Of a stretch of 64,000 nucleotides of DNA, positions 17,205-24,489 are shown in pieces (the first letter of the stretch is position 1; each line of letters opens with the position of its first letter). The notes below the pieces were generated by a model that was given only the letters and a program-made list of their open reading frames with translations, had not been told where the DNA came from and did no database searches. The stretch covers positions 25,434 to 89,433 of the forward strand of contig JAPSHX010000015.1 of assembly GCA_031179305.1 (NCBI GenBank), read 5' to 3'. Source of the DNA: Paenarthrobacter sp. (lineage in GTDB: Bacteria > Actinomycetota > Actinomycetes > Actinomycetales > Micrococcaceae). The position numbers and the translations under genes were made by a program.

Positions 17205-17399
17205 CTAGCGGCCGAAATCAGTGTCGACGTAGGAGCCGGCCCTGTTGTGTTCCGATCCGCAGGGGCAGCGGTCAACCTCAATCCGAACTGTCACGGGGTT
17301 GGAAGCGTCGAGAGTGAGGGTGACGTCCTCATTCGCTTGGCTGTTGTGACGGGCTTGAGTGTTGAGACGGAGCGTGCCATTGGCAGAGGTGTTGGGCAT
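17205..17399 (-). CDS. 64-residue hypothetical protein downstream of betaine transporter
   Basis: A short frame of 64 codons starting at the ATG at 17399-17397, with AAGG 6 bases upstream. The product (beginning MPNTSANGTLRLNTQARHNS) has a charged centre NEDVTLTLDASNPVTVRIEVD and the motif RCPCGSEHNRAGSYVDTDFG. There is no membrane segment. It lies 46 bases downstream of the BCCT transporter on the same strand and before a terminator, so it is probably the last gene of that transcript. The CPC motif could be redox active or bind metal; this is speculation. Confidence 0.55.
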   Translation of the reverse strand: MPNTSANGTLRLNTQARHNSQANEDVTLTLDASNPVTVRIEVDRCPCGSEHNRAGSYVDTDFGR

Positions 17400-17445
17400 G
17401 GTGGACCTTACTGAGGTGTGAATGGGGGTCAGCCAAAAGGCTGGG

Positions 17446-19482
17446 TTACTTGTGGTCGGAATCCAGTTGGGGCTTGCCGACCAGGGGAATGGTTCCCGTG
17501 GGTGTTCCCCCGGGGCAATCGGACTCTGTGCACTTTTCGGCGCAGTCGTGTTTGGTGACGAGGTCGAATTGAACGCCGCCATGTTGCTCAACGCCTGTTC
17601 GGATGGCTCGTTCCACCACCGAAGTAGCCAAGCGCTTGTGCAACTGGAGCGGGTCCCGGCGAAGGTCCTTGACCAGTGCGAAGCAGAGCAGCAGCATGAC
17701 GATCACGAAAGGCAGGGCTGCCACGATGGTTACTCTTTGCAGGCCCGACAAGGCTTCCGATGGTTTATCGCCGCCGGCGAGCAGCATGACCGCTGCCACT
17801 GCGCCGGTGAGGCTTCCCCAGAAGATCACCACTCCTCGACGCGGGTGCTCAGCGCCATTGGAGCTGAGGGATCCCATCACGATAGAGGCTGCATCGGCGC
17901 CGGTGACGAAGAAGATCGCCACCAGGACCATGGCCAGGACGATGACCGCTGCTGTCAGCCAGCCGGGCATGCCCAGGTTCTTCACGAGGTCGAAGAGGGC
18001 GCCATCGAAGTTGATGGAGGGTGCGCCATCCACCATGGCCACAAGCCCGGGCGTGCCGGCCTTGTCTGCCTCCTGCTGGACGTGGAAAGCGGCGCCGCCG
18101 AAGATTCCGAACCAGATGACGCTGACAACGCTGGGCACCAGCAGAACGCCGGTGACGAACTGGCGGATGGTGCGTCCACGGCTGATGCGGGCGATGAACA
18201 TGCCGACGAAGGGCGTCCAGGAGATCCACCAAGCCCAGTAGAAGATGGTCCAGCTGGTCATCCAGCTGCGCAGGGACTCATCCCCAACAGCTTCGGTCCG
18301 TGACGACATTTCGGCAAGGTCCCGGGCGTAGTCGCCTACAGCGGACGGGATCAGGTTAAGGATGAACAGGGTGGGTCCGGCTACAAACACAATCAAGGCG
18401 AGAACAACAGCCAGGACCATATTGATGTTGGAAAGCCACTGGATGCCTCGGCTGATGCCTGATACAGCGGATGCCACGAAGCAGAAGGTCAGGATAGCCA
18501 CAATGACCACGAGCACCGGAGTGCCGATCTCACCCAACCAACCGTTGGACGTCATCCCGCTTCCGATCTGAAGGGCGCCGAGGCCCAGCGAGGCGGCGGT
18601 TCCAAACAGTGTGGCGAAGATGGCCAGGATGTTAATGAACTTCCCGAGCGGACCCTCCACCATGCGGATGCCAAAAAGTGAGGTGAAGGCGGCGGAAACC
18701 AGTTGCTTGCGGCCCAGGCGGTAGGTGCCGTATGCCATGGCGATGCCGACCACTGCATACATGGCCCACGGGTGCAGGGTCCAGTGGAAGATCGATGTGG
18801 CCATGGCAGTTTGGATGGCATCTGGAGTGCGGCCGTCCACTGTTCCCGGCGGCGGCGAGATGTAGTGGTACAGCGGTTCGGCCACGCCGTAGAACATGAG
18901 CCCGATGCCCATGCCGGCGGCGAACATCATGGCCACCCAGGAAATGGTCCGGAACTCGGGCTTCTCGCCGTCCTTGCCCAGCGGGATGTTGCCGAACTTA
19001 CCGAGGGCAAGCCACAGGACGAAGATGACGAACAATGAGGCGAGAACCATGAACAGCCAGCCCGTGTATTCCATGACCCAGTTCAGGGCGCCTTTGGAAG
19101 TGTCGGAGAGGCTGTCCCTTCCCGTAAAGCCCCAGACCACGAAGGCGACGGCGATGGCGCCCGTGATCCCGAAGGTGACTTTGTCGAGAGTAAGTTTGCG
19201 GTTGCGGCGGGCCGAAACTGCTTGTTCGGTCCTGGCGTGACGCAGCTCTTCCATGATCTGTTCGTATTCTTCAGAATCGGGAAGGCTCTCTGCGCCTCCG
19301 TCCTCAGCGTCGAGGGCGGCCACGTTGATGTCGTCGGGGGAGACCGTGATTATTTCCTCAAGGTTCTCCGAGGGAACAGGCCTGTTTGCCGTCGTGGAGT
19401 TGGATGTTGAAGTACCCGCCAGGCGGTCGTCGGCGGGTAACTCCTCTGGTGTTAAAGGTTTTGTGTCGCTGTTTATAGCCAT
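17446..19482 (-). CDS. BCCT-family glycine betaine/choline transporter
   Basis: A 678-residue secondary transporter of the betaine-choline-carnitine family, taking up trimethylammonium compounds with sodium. The signature GMGIGLMFYGVAEPLYHY and the TM8 motif WWISWTPFVGMFIARISRGRTI with its tryptophans are present, and 12 membrane helices are visible. The ATG at 19482 follows AAAGGACC. About 105 acidic residues precede the first helix, and the C-terminal tail contains the cysteine pattern CAEKCTESDC, both unusual compared with the compact regulatory tails of BetP. Adjacent betaine-degradation genes imply import for catabolism. The IclR gene upstream is a likely regulator. Confidence 0.92.
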   Translation of the reverse strand: MAINSDTKPLTPEELPADDRLAGTSTSNSTTANRPVPSENLEEIITVSPDDINVAALDAEDGGAESLPDSEEYEQIMEELRHARTEQAVSARRNRKLTLDKVTFGITGAIAVAFVVWGFTGRDSLSDTSKGALNWVMEYTGWLFMVLASLFVIFVLWLALGKFGNIPLGKDGEKPEFRTISWVAMMFAAGMGIGLMFYGVAEPLYHYISPPPGTVDGRTPDAIQTAMATSIFHWTLHPWAMYAVVGIAMAYGTYRLGRKQLVSAAFTSLFGIRMVEGPLGKFINILAIFATLFGTAASLGLGALQIGSGMTSNGWLGEIGTPVLVVIVAILTFCFVASAVSGISRGIQWLSNINMVLAVVLALIVFVAGPTLFILNLIPSAVGDYARDLAEMSSRTEAVGDESLRSWMTSWTIFYWAWWISWTPFVGMFIARISRGRTIRQFVTGVLLVPSVVSVIWFGIFGGAAFHVQQEADKAGTPGLVAMVDGAPSINFDGALFDLVKNLGMPGWLTAAVIVLAMVLVAIFFVTGADAASIVMGSLSSNGAEHPRRGVVIFWGSLTGAVAAVMLLAGGDKPSEALSGLQRVTIVAALPFVIVMLLLCFALVKDLRRDPLQLHKRLATSVVERAIRTGVEQHGGVQFDLVTKHDCAEKCTESDCPGGTPTGTIPLVGKPQLDSDHK

Positions 19483-19869
19483 GAGCGGGTCCTTTGCTCG
19501 GCGAGTCATGGGTTTTGCGTTTATACATGGCCCTGAAAGATGAGGCCGAAGGGAAGGCTGGGGGGGCTTCCCTGCTGACCATGATTTGCTGTCCCGGATC
19601 TGCACTTCATGAGCGTAGATGGGCAGTTTCATGGGCACCTCTTGGGTCGGACGGGTTGGTTGAACGCTGGGCTCATGGAGCGCTGAAGGGCGTTCCGCAT
19701 GAATCAACAACATTCGCGCTAAGCAACAGAGTGCGCCCCGTCACACTCAAAGTCAAGGACTTTTACATGCTTGCCGACACTTTGACGCAGCGAATGGGCG
19801 AGCAGAAGTGCGTTGCGTATGATGGCCCGTGTTGCGCATGGGGCATCACGGAGCCATGAAGGGCAGGGC
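19483..19869. other. 387-base regulatory region between BCCT and IclR genes
   Basis: No convincing gene is seen. The frame of the BCCT gene stays open 77 codons upstream, but that extension has no ribosome site or homologous look. A 7-bp hairpin (AGGGAAG at 19550-19556 with CTTCCCT at 19567-19573) lies in the leader. Near the IclR end is a direct repeat described separately. The long leader is consistent with a regulated promoter for the transporter. Confidence 0.6.
19812..19840. promoter_or_regulatory. Direct repeat, candidate IclR binding site
   Basis: GTTGCGTATG at 19812-19821 and GTTGCGCATG at 19831-19840 are spaced 19 bases start to start, about two helical turns, placing both on one DNA face. 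They lie just after the IclR gene and upstream of the BCCT gene. Binding by the IclR protein is a guess from position. Confidence 0.35.
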
Positions 19870-20691
19870 TTAGCGGTGCCTGTAACCCATCCGGGCGCTG
19901 ATGGTCAGCCCGGCCTCGCGGAGGCCGTCGATGAGGCCCGGCTGGTCCTCGGGTGAGAAGCGGAACGCCGGGCCCGAGATACTTACCGCGGCGATAACAC
20001 TTCCCGAGTGGTTGAAGATGGGCACGGCAACGGCGGTAAGGCCGATTTCGAACTCTTCATGAACCGTGGCGTAGCCGTTGCGGGCCACGTCCAGCAGCTG
20101 CTTTTCCAGCTCACCGCGGTTGGTAACAGTGCGTGGAGTTCGCGCGGGTAGACCCACAGCCTTAAGGACCTGGGTTCTCTCGTCGGCGGTCAAGGCGGCA
20201 AGAAGGACCTTGCCGCTGGATGTGGCATGCAGCGGCGTCAGGCTGCCCACCCAGTCGTAGGTGGCCAGCGTTGAGGGTCCCATGGCCTGGTCCACGTTGA
20301 CGGCATAGTTGGACCGCAGCACAGCCAGGTTGACGGTTTCCTTGTATTCGGCCGCCAGCGACTCCAGGACTTGGCGCGCCTCATGGACCACGCTCAGTCT
20401 GCCAGGGATGGAAGAAGCCAGGCGGAGGATTCCAAAGCCCAACTGGTACTTGCCACGTTCGCTGTTCTGCCGGACCAGTTCGCGGTTGACCAAGGAGCCG
20501 ACCAGCCGGGACACGGTGGATTTGTGGACGCCCATTTCCTCGGCGATGTCGCTCACGCCAACGTCGCCCTCCCGGGCCAGGATTTCCAGGATTTGGAGTG
20601 CGCGGTCTACTGACTGGACGCCTCCGCCTTGGGCGTCTGCGTCCTTGTCGAAGTCCGGGTTGCTGCGTGCGGCCATGGTGCCTCGTGTCAT
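19870..20691 (-). CDS. IclR-family regulator of betaine catabolism genes
   Basis: A 273-residue IclR-type regulator. The winged helix-turn-helix (about 25-90) reads QSVDRALQILEILAREGDVGVSDIAEEMGVHKSTVSRLVGSL in two parts, and the effector domain has LHATSSGKVLLAALTADERTQVLKAVGLPARTPRT and a C-terminal VAVPIFNHSGSVIAAVSISGPAFRF. It lies between fdhD and the BCCT transporter in the same orientation, so it probably controls betaine uptake or breakdown. Met1 and Met6 are both possible starts. The effector is unknown; betaine, dimethylglycine or sarcosine are plausible. Confidence 0.88.
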   Translation of the reverse strand: MTRGTMAARSNPDFDKDADAQGGGVQSVDRALQILEILAREGDVGVSDIAEEMGVHKSTVSRLVGSLVNRELVRQNSERGKYQLGFGILRLASSIPGRLSVVHEARQVLESLAAEYKETVNLAVLRSNYAVNVDQAMGPSTLATYDWVGSLTPLHATSSGKVLLAALTADERTQVLKAVGLPARTPRTVTNRGELEKQLLDVARNGYATVHEEFEIGLTAVAVPIFNHSGSVIAAVSISGPAFRFSPEDQPGLIDGLREAGLTISARMGYRHR

Positions 20692-20803
20692 TGTCCAAGC
20701 AGGCCGCCCTGAGCTGGTAGCCCTGTTCGGCCTGCACCCTCGTCTTCCTCATCCTAGACGGAGTTTTGCACGGACCTTTTCGCATCATGGGCGCTCGAAT
20801 GAT

Positions 20804-21682
20804 TCACCCGCTCATGGCAACCTCCCGGACAGCCTTTCGTGGGTTGGTCAGGCGTTCCCTTCCGGCATAGACATTGAGGCTGTGTCCCCGGCTGAAGCCA
20901 ACAAGGGTCACCCCGGTCTCGGCGGCAAGATCGACGGCGAGGCTGGAGGGCGCGCTGACGGCCGCTAGAACCGGGATGCCGGCCAAAGCTGCTTTCTGGA
21001 CGAGTTCGAACGATGCCCTGCCCGAGACCTGCAGAACCAGGCCGGTCAAGGGCAGCAGGTCCTGCCTGAGAGCCCAGCCAACCACTTTGTCTACTGCATT
21101 GTGGCGGCCGACGTCTTCCCGCAGACACAGCAGCTCGGGGCTGGGGCCGTCCACCTTAAAGAGCCCTGCCGCATGGACGCCTCCGGTTCGGTCGAAGACC
21201 GCCTGCGCTTCGCGGAGGCGGTCCGGGAGCTCGGCGAGGACGTCCACTGGAACTTGTAGGCGGTCCAGGGATGGATCGAAGTGGATGGTCTTGCGTACGG
21301 CTTCGATGGAGTCCGTGCCGCAGATGCCACAAGAGCTCGACGTATATACGTGGCGCATGGTGTCCGGCAACGCAACGTCCGGCCGTAGCTGGGCTTCCAC
21401 CACATTGAAGGTCTGCACCCCCTCCTTCTCGCCCGCACAGAAGCGAAGGGAGACCAGCTCCGAAGGGCTGCGGATGATGCCCTCGGACACCAGGAATCCA
21501 GCCACCAGGTCAAAGTCGTCGCCCGGTGTCCTCATGGTCACGGCAAAGGATTTGCCTCCAATCCTGATTTCCAAGGGTTCTTCGGCGGCCAGAACATCCT
21601 CCTTGAACCGCACGGAATGTTCGGTGTCTGTTGCATCCAAGCGGAAACGATGGATTTTCCTGCGCTGGGTCATGCGTGCCAT
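20804..21682 (-). CDS. fdhD: Formate dehydrogenase accessory sulfurtransferase FdhD
   Basis: A 292-residue FdhD protein, which passes sulfur to the molybdenum cofactor of formate dehydrogenase so that the enzyme becomes active. The essential cysteine pair is in SSSCGICGTDS (about Cys118 and Cys121). The cofactor-binding regions GDDFDLVAGFLVSEGI and CLREDVGRHNAVDKVVGWAL are intact. AGGAGGG lies 8 bases before the ATG at 21682, so I prefer this start; it overlaps the end of moeA by 13 bases, indicating coupling. The client is the formate dehydrogenase at 24490-26808. Confidence 0.93.
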   Translation of the reverse strand: MARMTQRRKIHRFRLDATDTEHSVRFKEDVLAAEEPLEIRIGGKSFAVTMRTPGDDFDLVAGFLVSEGIIRSPSELVSLRFCAGEKEGVQTFNVVEAQLRPDVALPDTMRHVYTSSSCGICGTDSIEAVRKTIHFDPSLDRLQVPVDVLAELPDRLREAQAVFDRTGGVHAAGLFKVDGPSPELLCLREDVGRHNAVDKVVGWALRQDLLPLTGLVLQVSGRASFELVQKAALAGIPVLAAVSAPSSLAVDLAAETGVTLVGFSRGHSLNVYAGRERLTNPRKAVREVAMSG

Positions 21683-22950
21683 GCGGCATACCCTCCTGAT
21701 TGGTTCGGAGAATTGATGGGTGCTGTCCACGGCAGCGGCAGGACGGGTACGGGCGCGCCGGCTGAGACGCCTTCAGGGGGAACAGCCATGTATCCGTCTG
21801 CCCAAGCAAGCCCGCGCATCATCCCCGGACCCGTGCGGGAGGCGGGGAACGCGAGATCGTGGCTGAGGGTGCAGGGCATGAGGCGTGTCCGCCTTGGGTC
21901 CGGATCTATGTCGGCCCCGGACGTCATCAACACGGCTCCCCGGAGGGGCCTGCTTCCCATGGCGGCCAGCAACGGTTCCCCCAGGGTCATCAGCGCCATC
22001 ATCGCGGCCAGCGGATTTCCCGGGAGCCCGATCACGAAACGCCCGTCAGGAAGTTCCGCCAGCACGGCCGGATGTCCCGGCCGCATGGCGATTTCGTCCA
22101 GGAGGAGCCGACCGCCGAGTGCCACAATGGCGTCGCGGAAGTGGTCGGTTCCGGATTTTCCCGTCCCACCGGTGGTGATCGTCACATCGGGCGGTAAGCG
22201 ATCAGGAACGCCGCCCAGCGCCGCCATCCACTCTTGGTACGAGTCGCCTATCCTGAGCTGACCGTTTGGCTCCCCGCCCAACTGCGAGATCACGGCGTCC
22301 AGCTGCGGGCCGAACGCGTCGCGGACCTGTCCTGGTGCCGGCTCACCTGAGGTGACCACTTCCGAACCGGTGAGTACGACGGCGACCCTCGGCTTGCGCT
22401 GCACGTGAAGGTGATCGTGGCCTGCCACAGAGGCCAGGGCGATGTGAGCCGGATTGAGGAGCGTGCCGGCGGGTATGAGGACATCTCCGGCGGCGGCTTC
22501 TTCTCCGGCTGGACGAATATGCCGGCCTGGGAGTGTCTCACCCGGCTTGGCGTCTTGCCTGAGCGAGAGGAGCCCGTCCCTGGATACCTGGCCGCTTTCC
22601 TTGCGCAGGATTGCCGTGGCACTGGCTGGAACGAGGCCGCCGGTGGCGATGACGCTGGCTTCGCCCGGCGACAGCGGCAGCCCCGCCGTCGTTAGTATCC
22701 AAGGACCGCTGCCGTTGATGGCCCAGCCGTCCATGGCGGATGACGCGTAATGGGGCATGTTCCGTTGAGCGGTGACAGGGCTAGTCAGGGTGTGCCCAAT
22801 CGCATCGCCGAGGGTGACTTTCGACGACGGGAGGGGGCCGGCGCACTGGTAGGCCAGTTCACGTGCTTCGGCCCACGAGGGTGCATGCCGCGGCTCGCCG
22901 CTCACCATGAACCCTGCGTGAGTGTCGGTGAAGGTTGCTTGTGCAAGCAT
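21670..22950 (-). CDS. moeA: Molybdopterin molybdotransferase MoeA
   Basis: A 426-residue MoeA, which inserts molybdate into adenylylated molybdopterin in the last step of molybdenum cofactor synthesis. Visible motifs are the N-terminal NMPHYASSAMDGWAI, the central Mo-binding TITTGGTGKSGTDHF (a variant of the usual TTGGxSxGxxD), and LPGNPLAAMMAL. It is clustered with fdhD and formate dehydrogenase, so this copy is probably dedicated to supplying cofactor for that enzyme; the organism may have another moeA elsewhere. The gene follows a stem-loop that separates it from the formaldehyde dehydrogenase gene. Confidence 0.92.
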   Translation of the reverse strand: MLAQATFTDTHAGFMVSGEPRHAPSWAEARELAYQCAGPLPSSKVTLGDAIGHTLTSPVTAQRNMPHYASSAMDGWAINGSGPWILTTAGLPLSPGEASVIATGGLVPASATAILRKESGQVSRDGLLSLRQDAKPGETLPGRHIRPAGEEAAAGDVLIPAGTLLNPAHIALASVAGHDHLHVQRKPRVAVVLTGSEVVTSGEPAPGQVRDAFGPQLDAVISQLGGEPNGQLRIGDSYQEWMAALGGVPDRLPPDVTITTGGTGKSGTDHFRDAIVALGGRLLLDEIAMRPGHPAVLAELPDGRFVIGLPGNPLAAMMALMTLGEPLLAAMGSRPLRGAVLMTSGADIDPDPRRTRLMPCTLSHDLAFPASRTGPGMMRGLAWADGYMAVPPEGVSAGAPVPVLPLPWTAPINSPNQSGGYAAWHA

Positions 22951-22989
22951 GGTGCCCGCTTCCTGAGGTGGTGCTTCCGGTGAAACGCA

Positions 22990-23043
22990 GATACCGGGGA
23001 CTGCCCGGCCTTCCCATAATTTTGCCGCGCAGTCCCCGGTATC
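22990..23043. terminator. Stem-loop between formaldehyde dehydrogenase and moeA
   Basis: A perfect 15-bp stem, GATACCGGGGACTGC at 22990-23004 with its complement at 23029-23043, around a 24-base loop. It follows the dehydrogenase stop on the minus strand. A long loop and no T tract suggest mRNA stabilisation or partial termination. Confidence 0.6.
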
Positions 23044-23074
23044 CGTGTGGTGCGTACTGAGACGGATACGTGTA

Positions 23075-24292
23075 TTAGGCCTTCACGTATCCGTTGGGGT
23101 TCAGCACGAACTTCGTTGCCGCTCCGGCGTCGAATTCGGCGTAGCCGCGCGGAGCGTCCTCGAGCGGGATGGCTTGGGCGTTGACTGCCTTGGCGATCTG
23201 GACCTTGTCATGGAGGATGGCCATCATCAGCTGCCGGTTGTATTTCATGACCGGGCATTGGCCGGTGGTGAAGGACAGGGATTTGGCCCAGCCGGTACCA
23301 AGGGACAGCGAGAGTGAGCCGTGCTTGGCTGCATCGTCGATTCCACCCGGATCGCCCGTGACGTAGAGCCCTGGGATGCCCAGGGATCCACCGGCGGCAG
23401 TGATGTCCATGAGGGAGTTCAACACTGTGGCAGGAGCCTCGTGCGAGGCGTCCTTACCGTGGCCGCGGGCTTCGAAGCCCACCGCGTCGACGCCGCAATC
23501 CACTTCCGGAACACCAAGGATCTGTGCGATCTGCTCCTTCGGATCGCCGTTGGACACGTTGACTGTTTCGCAGCCGAAGGAACGCGCCTGCGCCAGGCGG
23601 TCCTCGTTCATGTCGCCCACGATCACGACGGCGGCGCCAAGCAGCTGTGCGCCCACGGCAGCAGCAAGGCCCACGGGCCCGGCACCTGCAACGTAAACTG
23701 TGGACCCCACGCCCACGCCGGCGGTGACGGCGCCATGGAAGCCGGTGGGGAAGATGTCCGAGAGCATGGTCAAGTCCATGATCTTTTCCAAGGCCTGATC
23801 GCGGTCCGGGAAACGCAGCAGGTTCCAGTCGGCGTAGGGGACCAGCACGAACTCTGCTTGTCCGCCCACCCAGCCTCCCATGTCCACGTAGCCGTAGGCG
23901 CTGCCGGGGCGGTCGGGGTTGACGTTGAGGCAGATGCCGGTCTTTTGCTCCTTGCAGTTGCGGCAACGGCCACAGGAAATGTTGAACGGCACCGAGACGA
24001 TGTCGCCTACCTTGATGAACTCGACGTCGGGTCCCACCTCCACCACTTCGCCTGTGATTTCGTGGCCGAGGACCAGGTCCTGCGGAGCTGTGGTGCGTCC
24101 CCGGACCATGTGCTGGTCCGAACCGCAAATGTTGGTGGTTACTGTGCGGAGGATCGCGCCATGAGGCACCTTCCGGCCGACGTTGGCCGGGTTGACGCCC
24201 GGTCCGTCCTTAAGCTCAAACGTTGGGTAGTCGGTGTCGATGATCTCGACGACACCAGGTTCCTTGTAGGCGACTGCTCTGTTTCCTGACAT
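23075..24292 (-). CDS. fdhA: Glutathione-independent formaldehyde dehydrogenase
   Basis: A 405-residue zinc-dependent, NAD-linked dehydrogenase of the Pseudomonas putida FdhA type, which oxidises formaldehyde to formate without added glutathione. Catalytic zinc ligands are visible at Cys56 in NICGSDQHM, His77 in GHEITGEV and the aspartate in MLSDIFPTGFHGA; structural zinc cysteines are 107, 110, 113 and 121 in CGRCRNCKEQKTGIC. The nucleotide fold has VAGAGPVGLAAAVGAQLLG. The start at 24292 follows GAGGGAG; a 14-codon upstream extension lacks support. Formaldehyde would come from the betaine monooxygenase, and formate goes to the neighbouring formate dehydrogenase. Confidence 0.93.
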   Translation of the reverse strand: MSGNRAVAYKEPGVVEIIDTDYPTFELKDGPGVNPANVGRKVPHGAILRTVTTNICGSDQHMVRGRTTAPQDLVLGHEITGEVVEVGPDVEFIKVGDIVSVPFNISCGRCRNCKEQKTGICLNVNPDRPGSAYGYVDMGGWVGGQAEFVLVPYADWNLLRFPDRDQALEKIMDLTMLSDIFPTGFHGAVTAGVGVGSTVYVAGAGPVGLAAAVGAQLLGAAVVIVGDMNEDRLAQARSFGCETVNVSNGDPKEQIAQILGVPEVDCGVDAVGFEARGHGKDASHEAPATVLNSLMDITAAGGSLGIPGLYVTGDPGGIDDAAKHGSLSLSLGTGWAKSLSFTTGQCPVMKYNRQLMMAILHDKVQIAKAVNAQAIPLEDAPRGYAEFDAGAATKFVLNPNGYVKA

Positions 24293-24336
24293 GGTCACTC
24301 CCTCTTCTTTGGCTATTGCTGAACTGCTGCCCAATG

Positions 24337-24406
24337 GTCCGAAAGTGGTGCTTCGATGAGGAAATACCTCCCCAGGTTTCAGGCCATCGAAGCACCATTC
24401 ACGGAC
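24337..24406. promoter_or_regulatory. Extended inverted repeat in the formaldehyde dehydrogenase leader
   Basis: TGGTGCTTCGATG at 24346-24358 mirrors CATCGAAGCACCA at 24385-24397 exactly, with a 26-base loop. Outer arms GTCCG (24337-24341) and CGGAC (24402-24406) extend the pairing. It lies 45-115 bases upstream of the fdhA start and could be a terminator of the upstream gene, a leader RNA structure or a spaced operator. Confidence 0.55.
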
Positions 24407-24439
24407 AACCGGACAGCTGATATTTCCATCAGTATCAGA

Positions 24440-24451
24440 TAGATATATCAG
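24440..24451. promoter_or_regulatory. Candidate GntR operator upstream of fdhA
   Basis: TAGATATATCAG matches the TGATATAT-type motif found at the gntR/purU divergent region and before pdxS. It sits between the formate dehydrogenase stop and the formaldehyde dehydrogenase start. Confidence 0.4.
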
Positions 24452-24489
24452 TCATACTATGTGACGCAGCTCATGGTGTACAGCGGGTC

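Noticed and set aside
17422..18303. 293-codon plus-strand open frame opposite the transporter
   Set aside because: Mirror of BCCT coding sequence, His- and Asp-rich, without a family match.
19494..19859. 121-codon plus-strand open frame between the BCCT and IclR genes
   Set aside because: No ribosome site, no homologous look, and it overlaps the promoter region and candidate operators.
24293..24489. A riboswitch in the formaldehyde dehydrogenase leader
   Set aside because: The inverted repeat is clear but I could not match it to any known riboswitch class; listed only as an unclassified structure.
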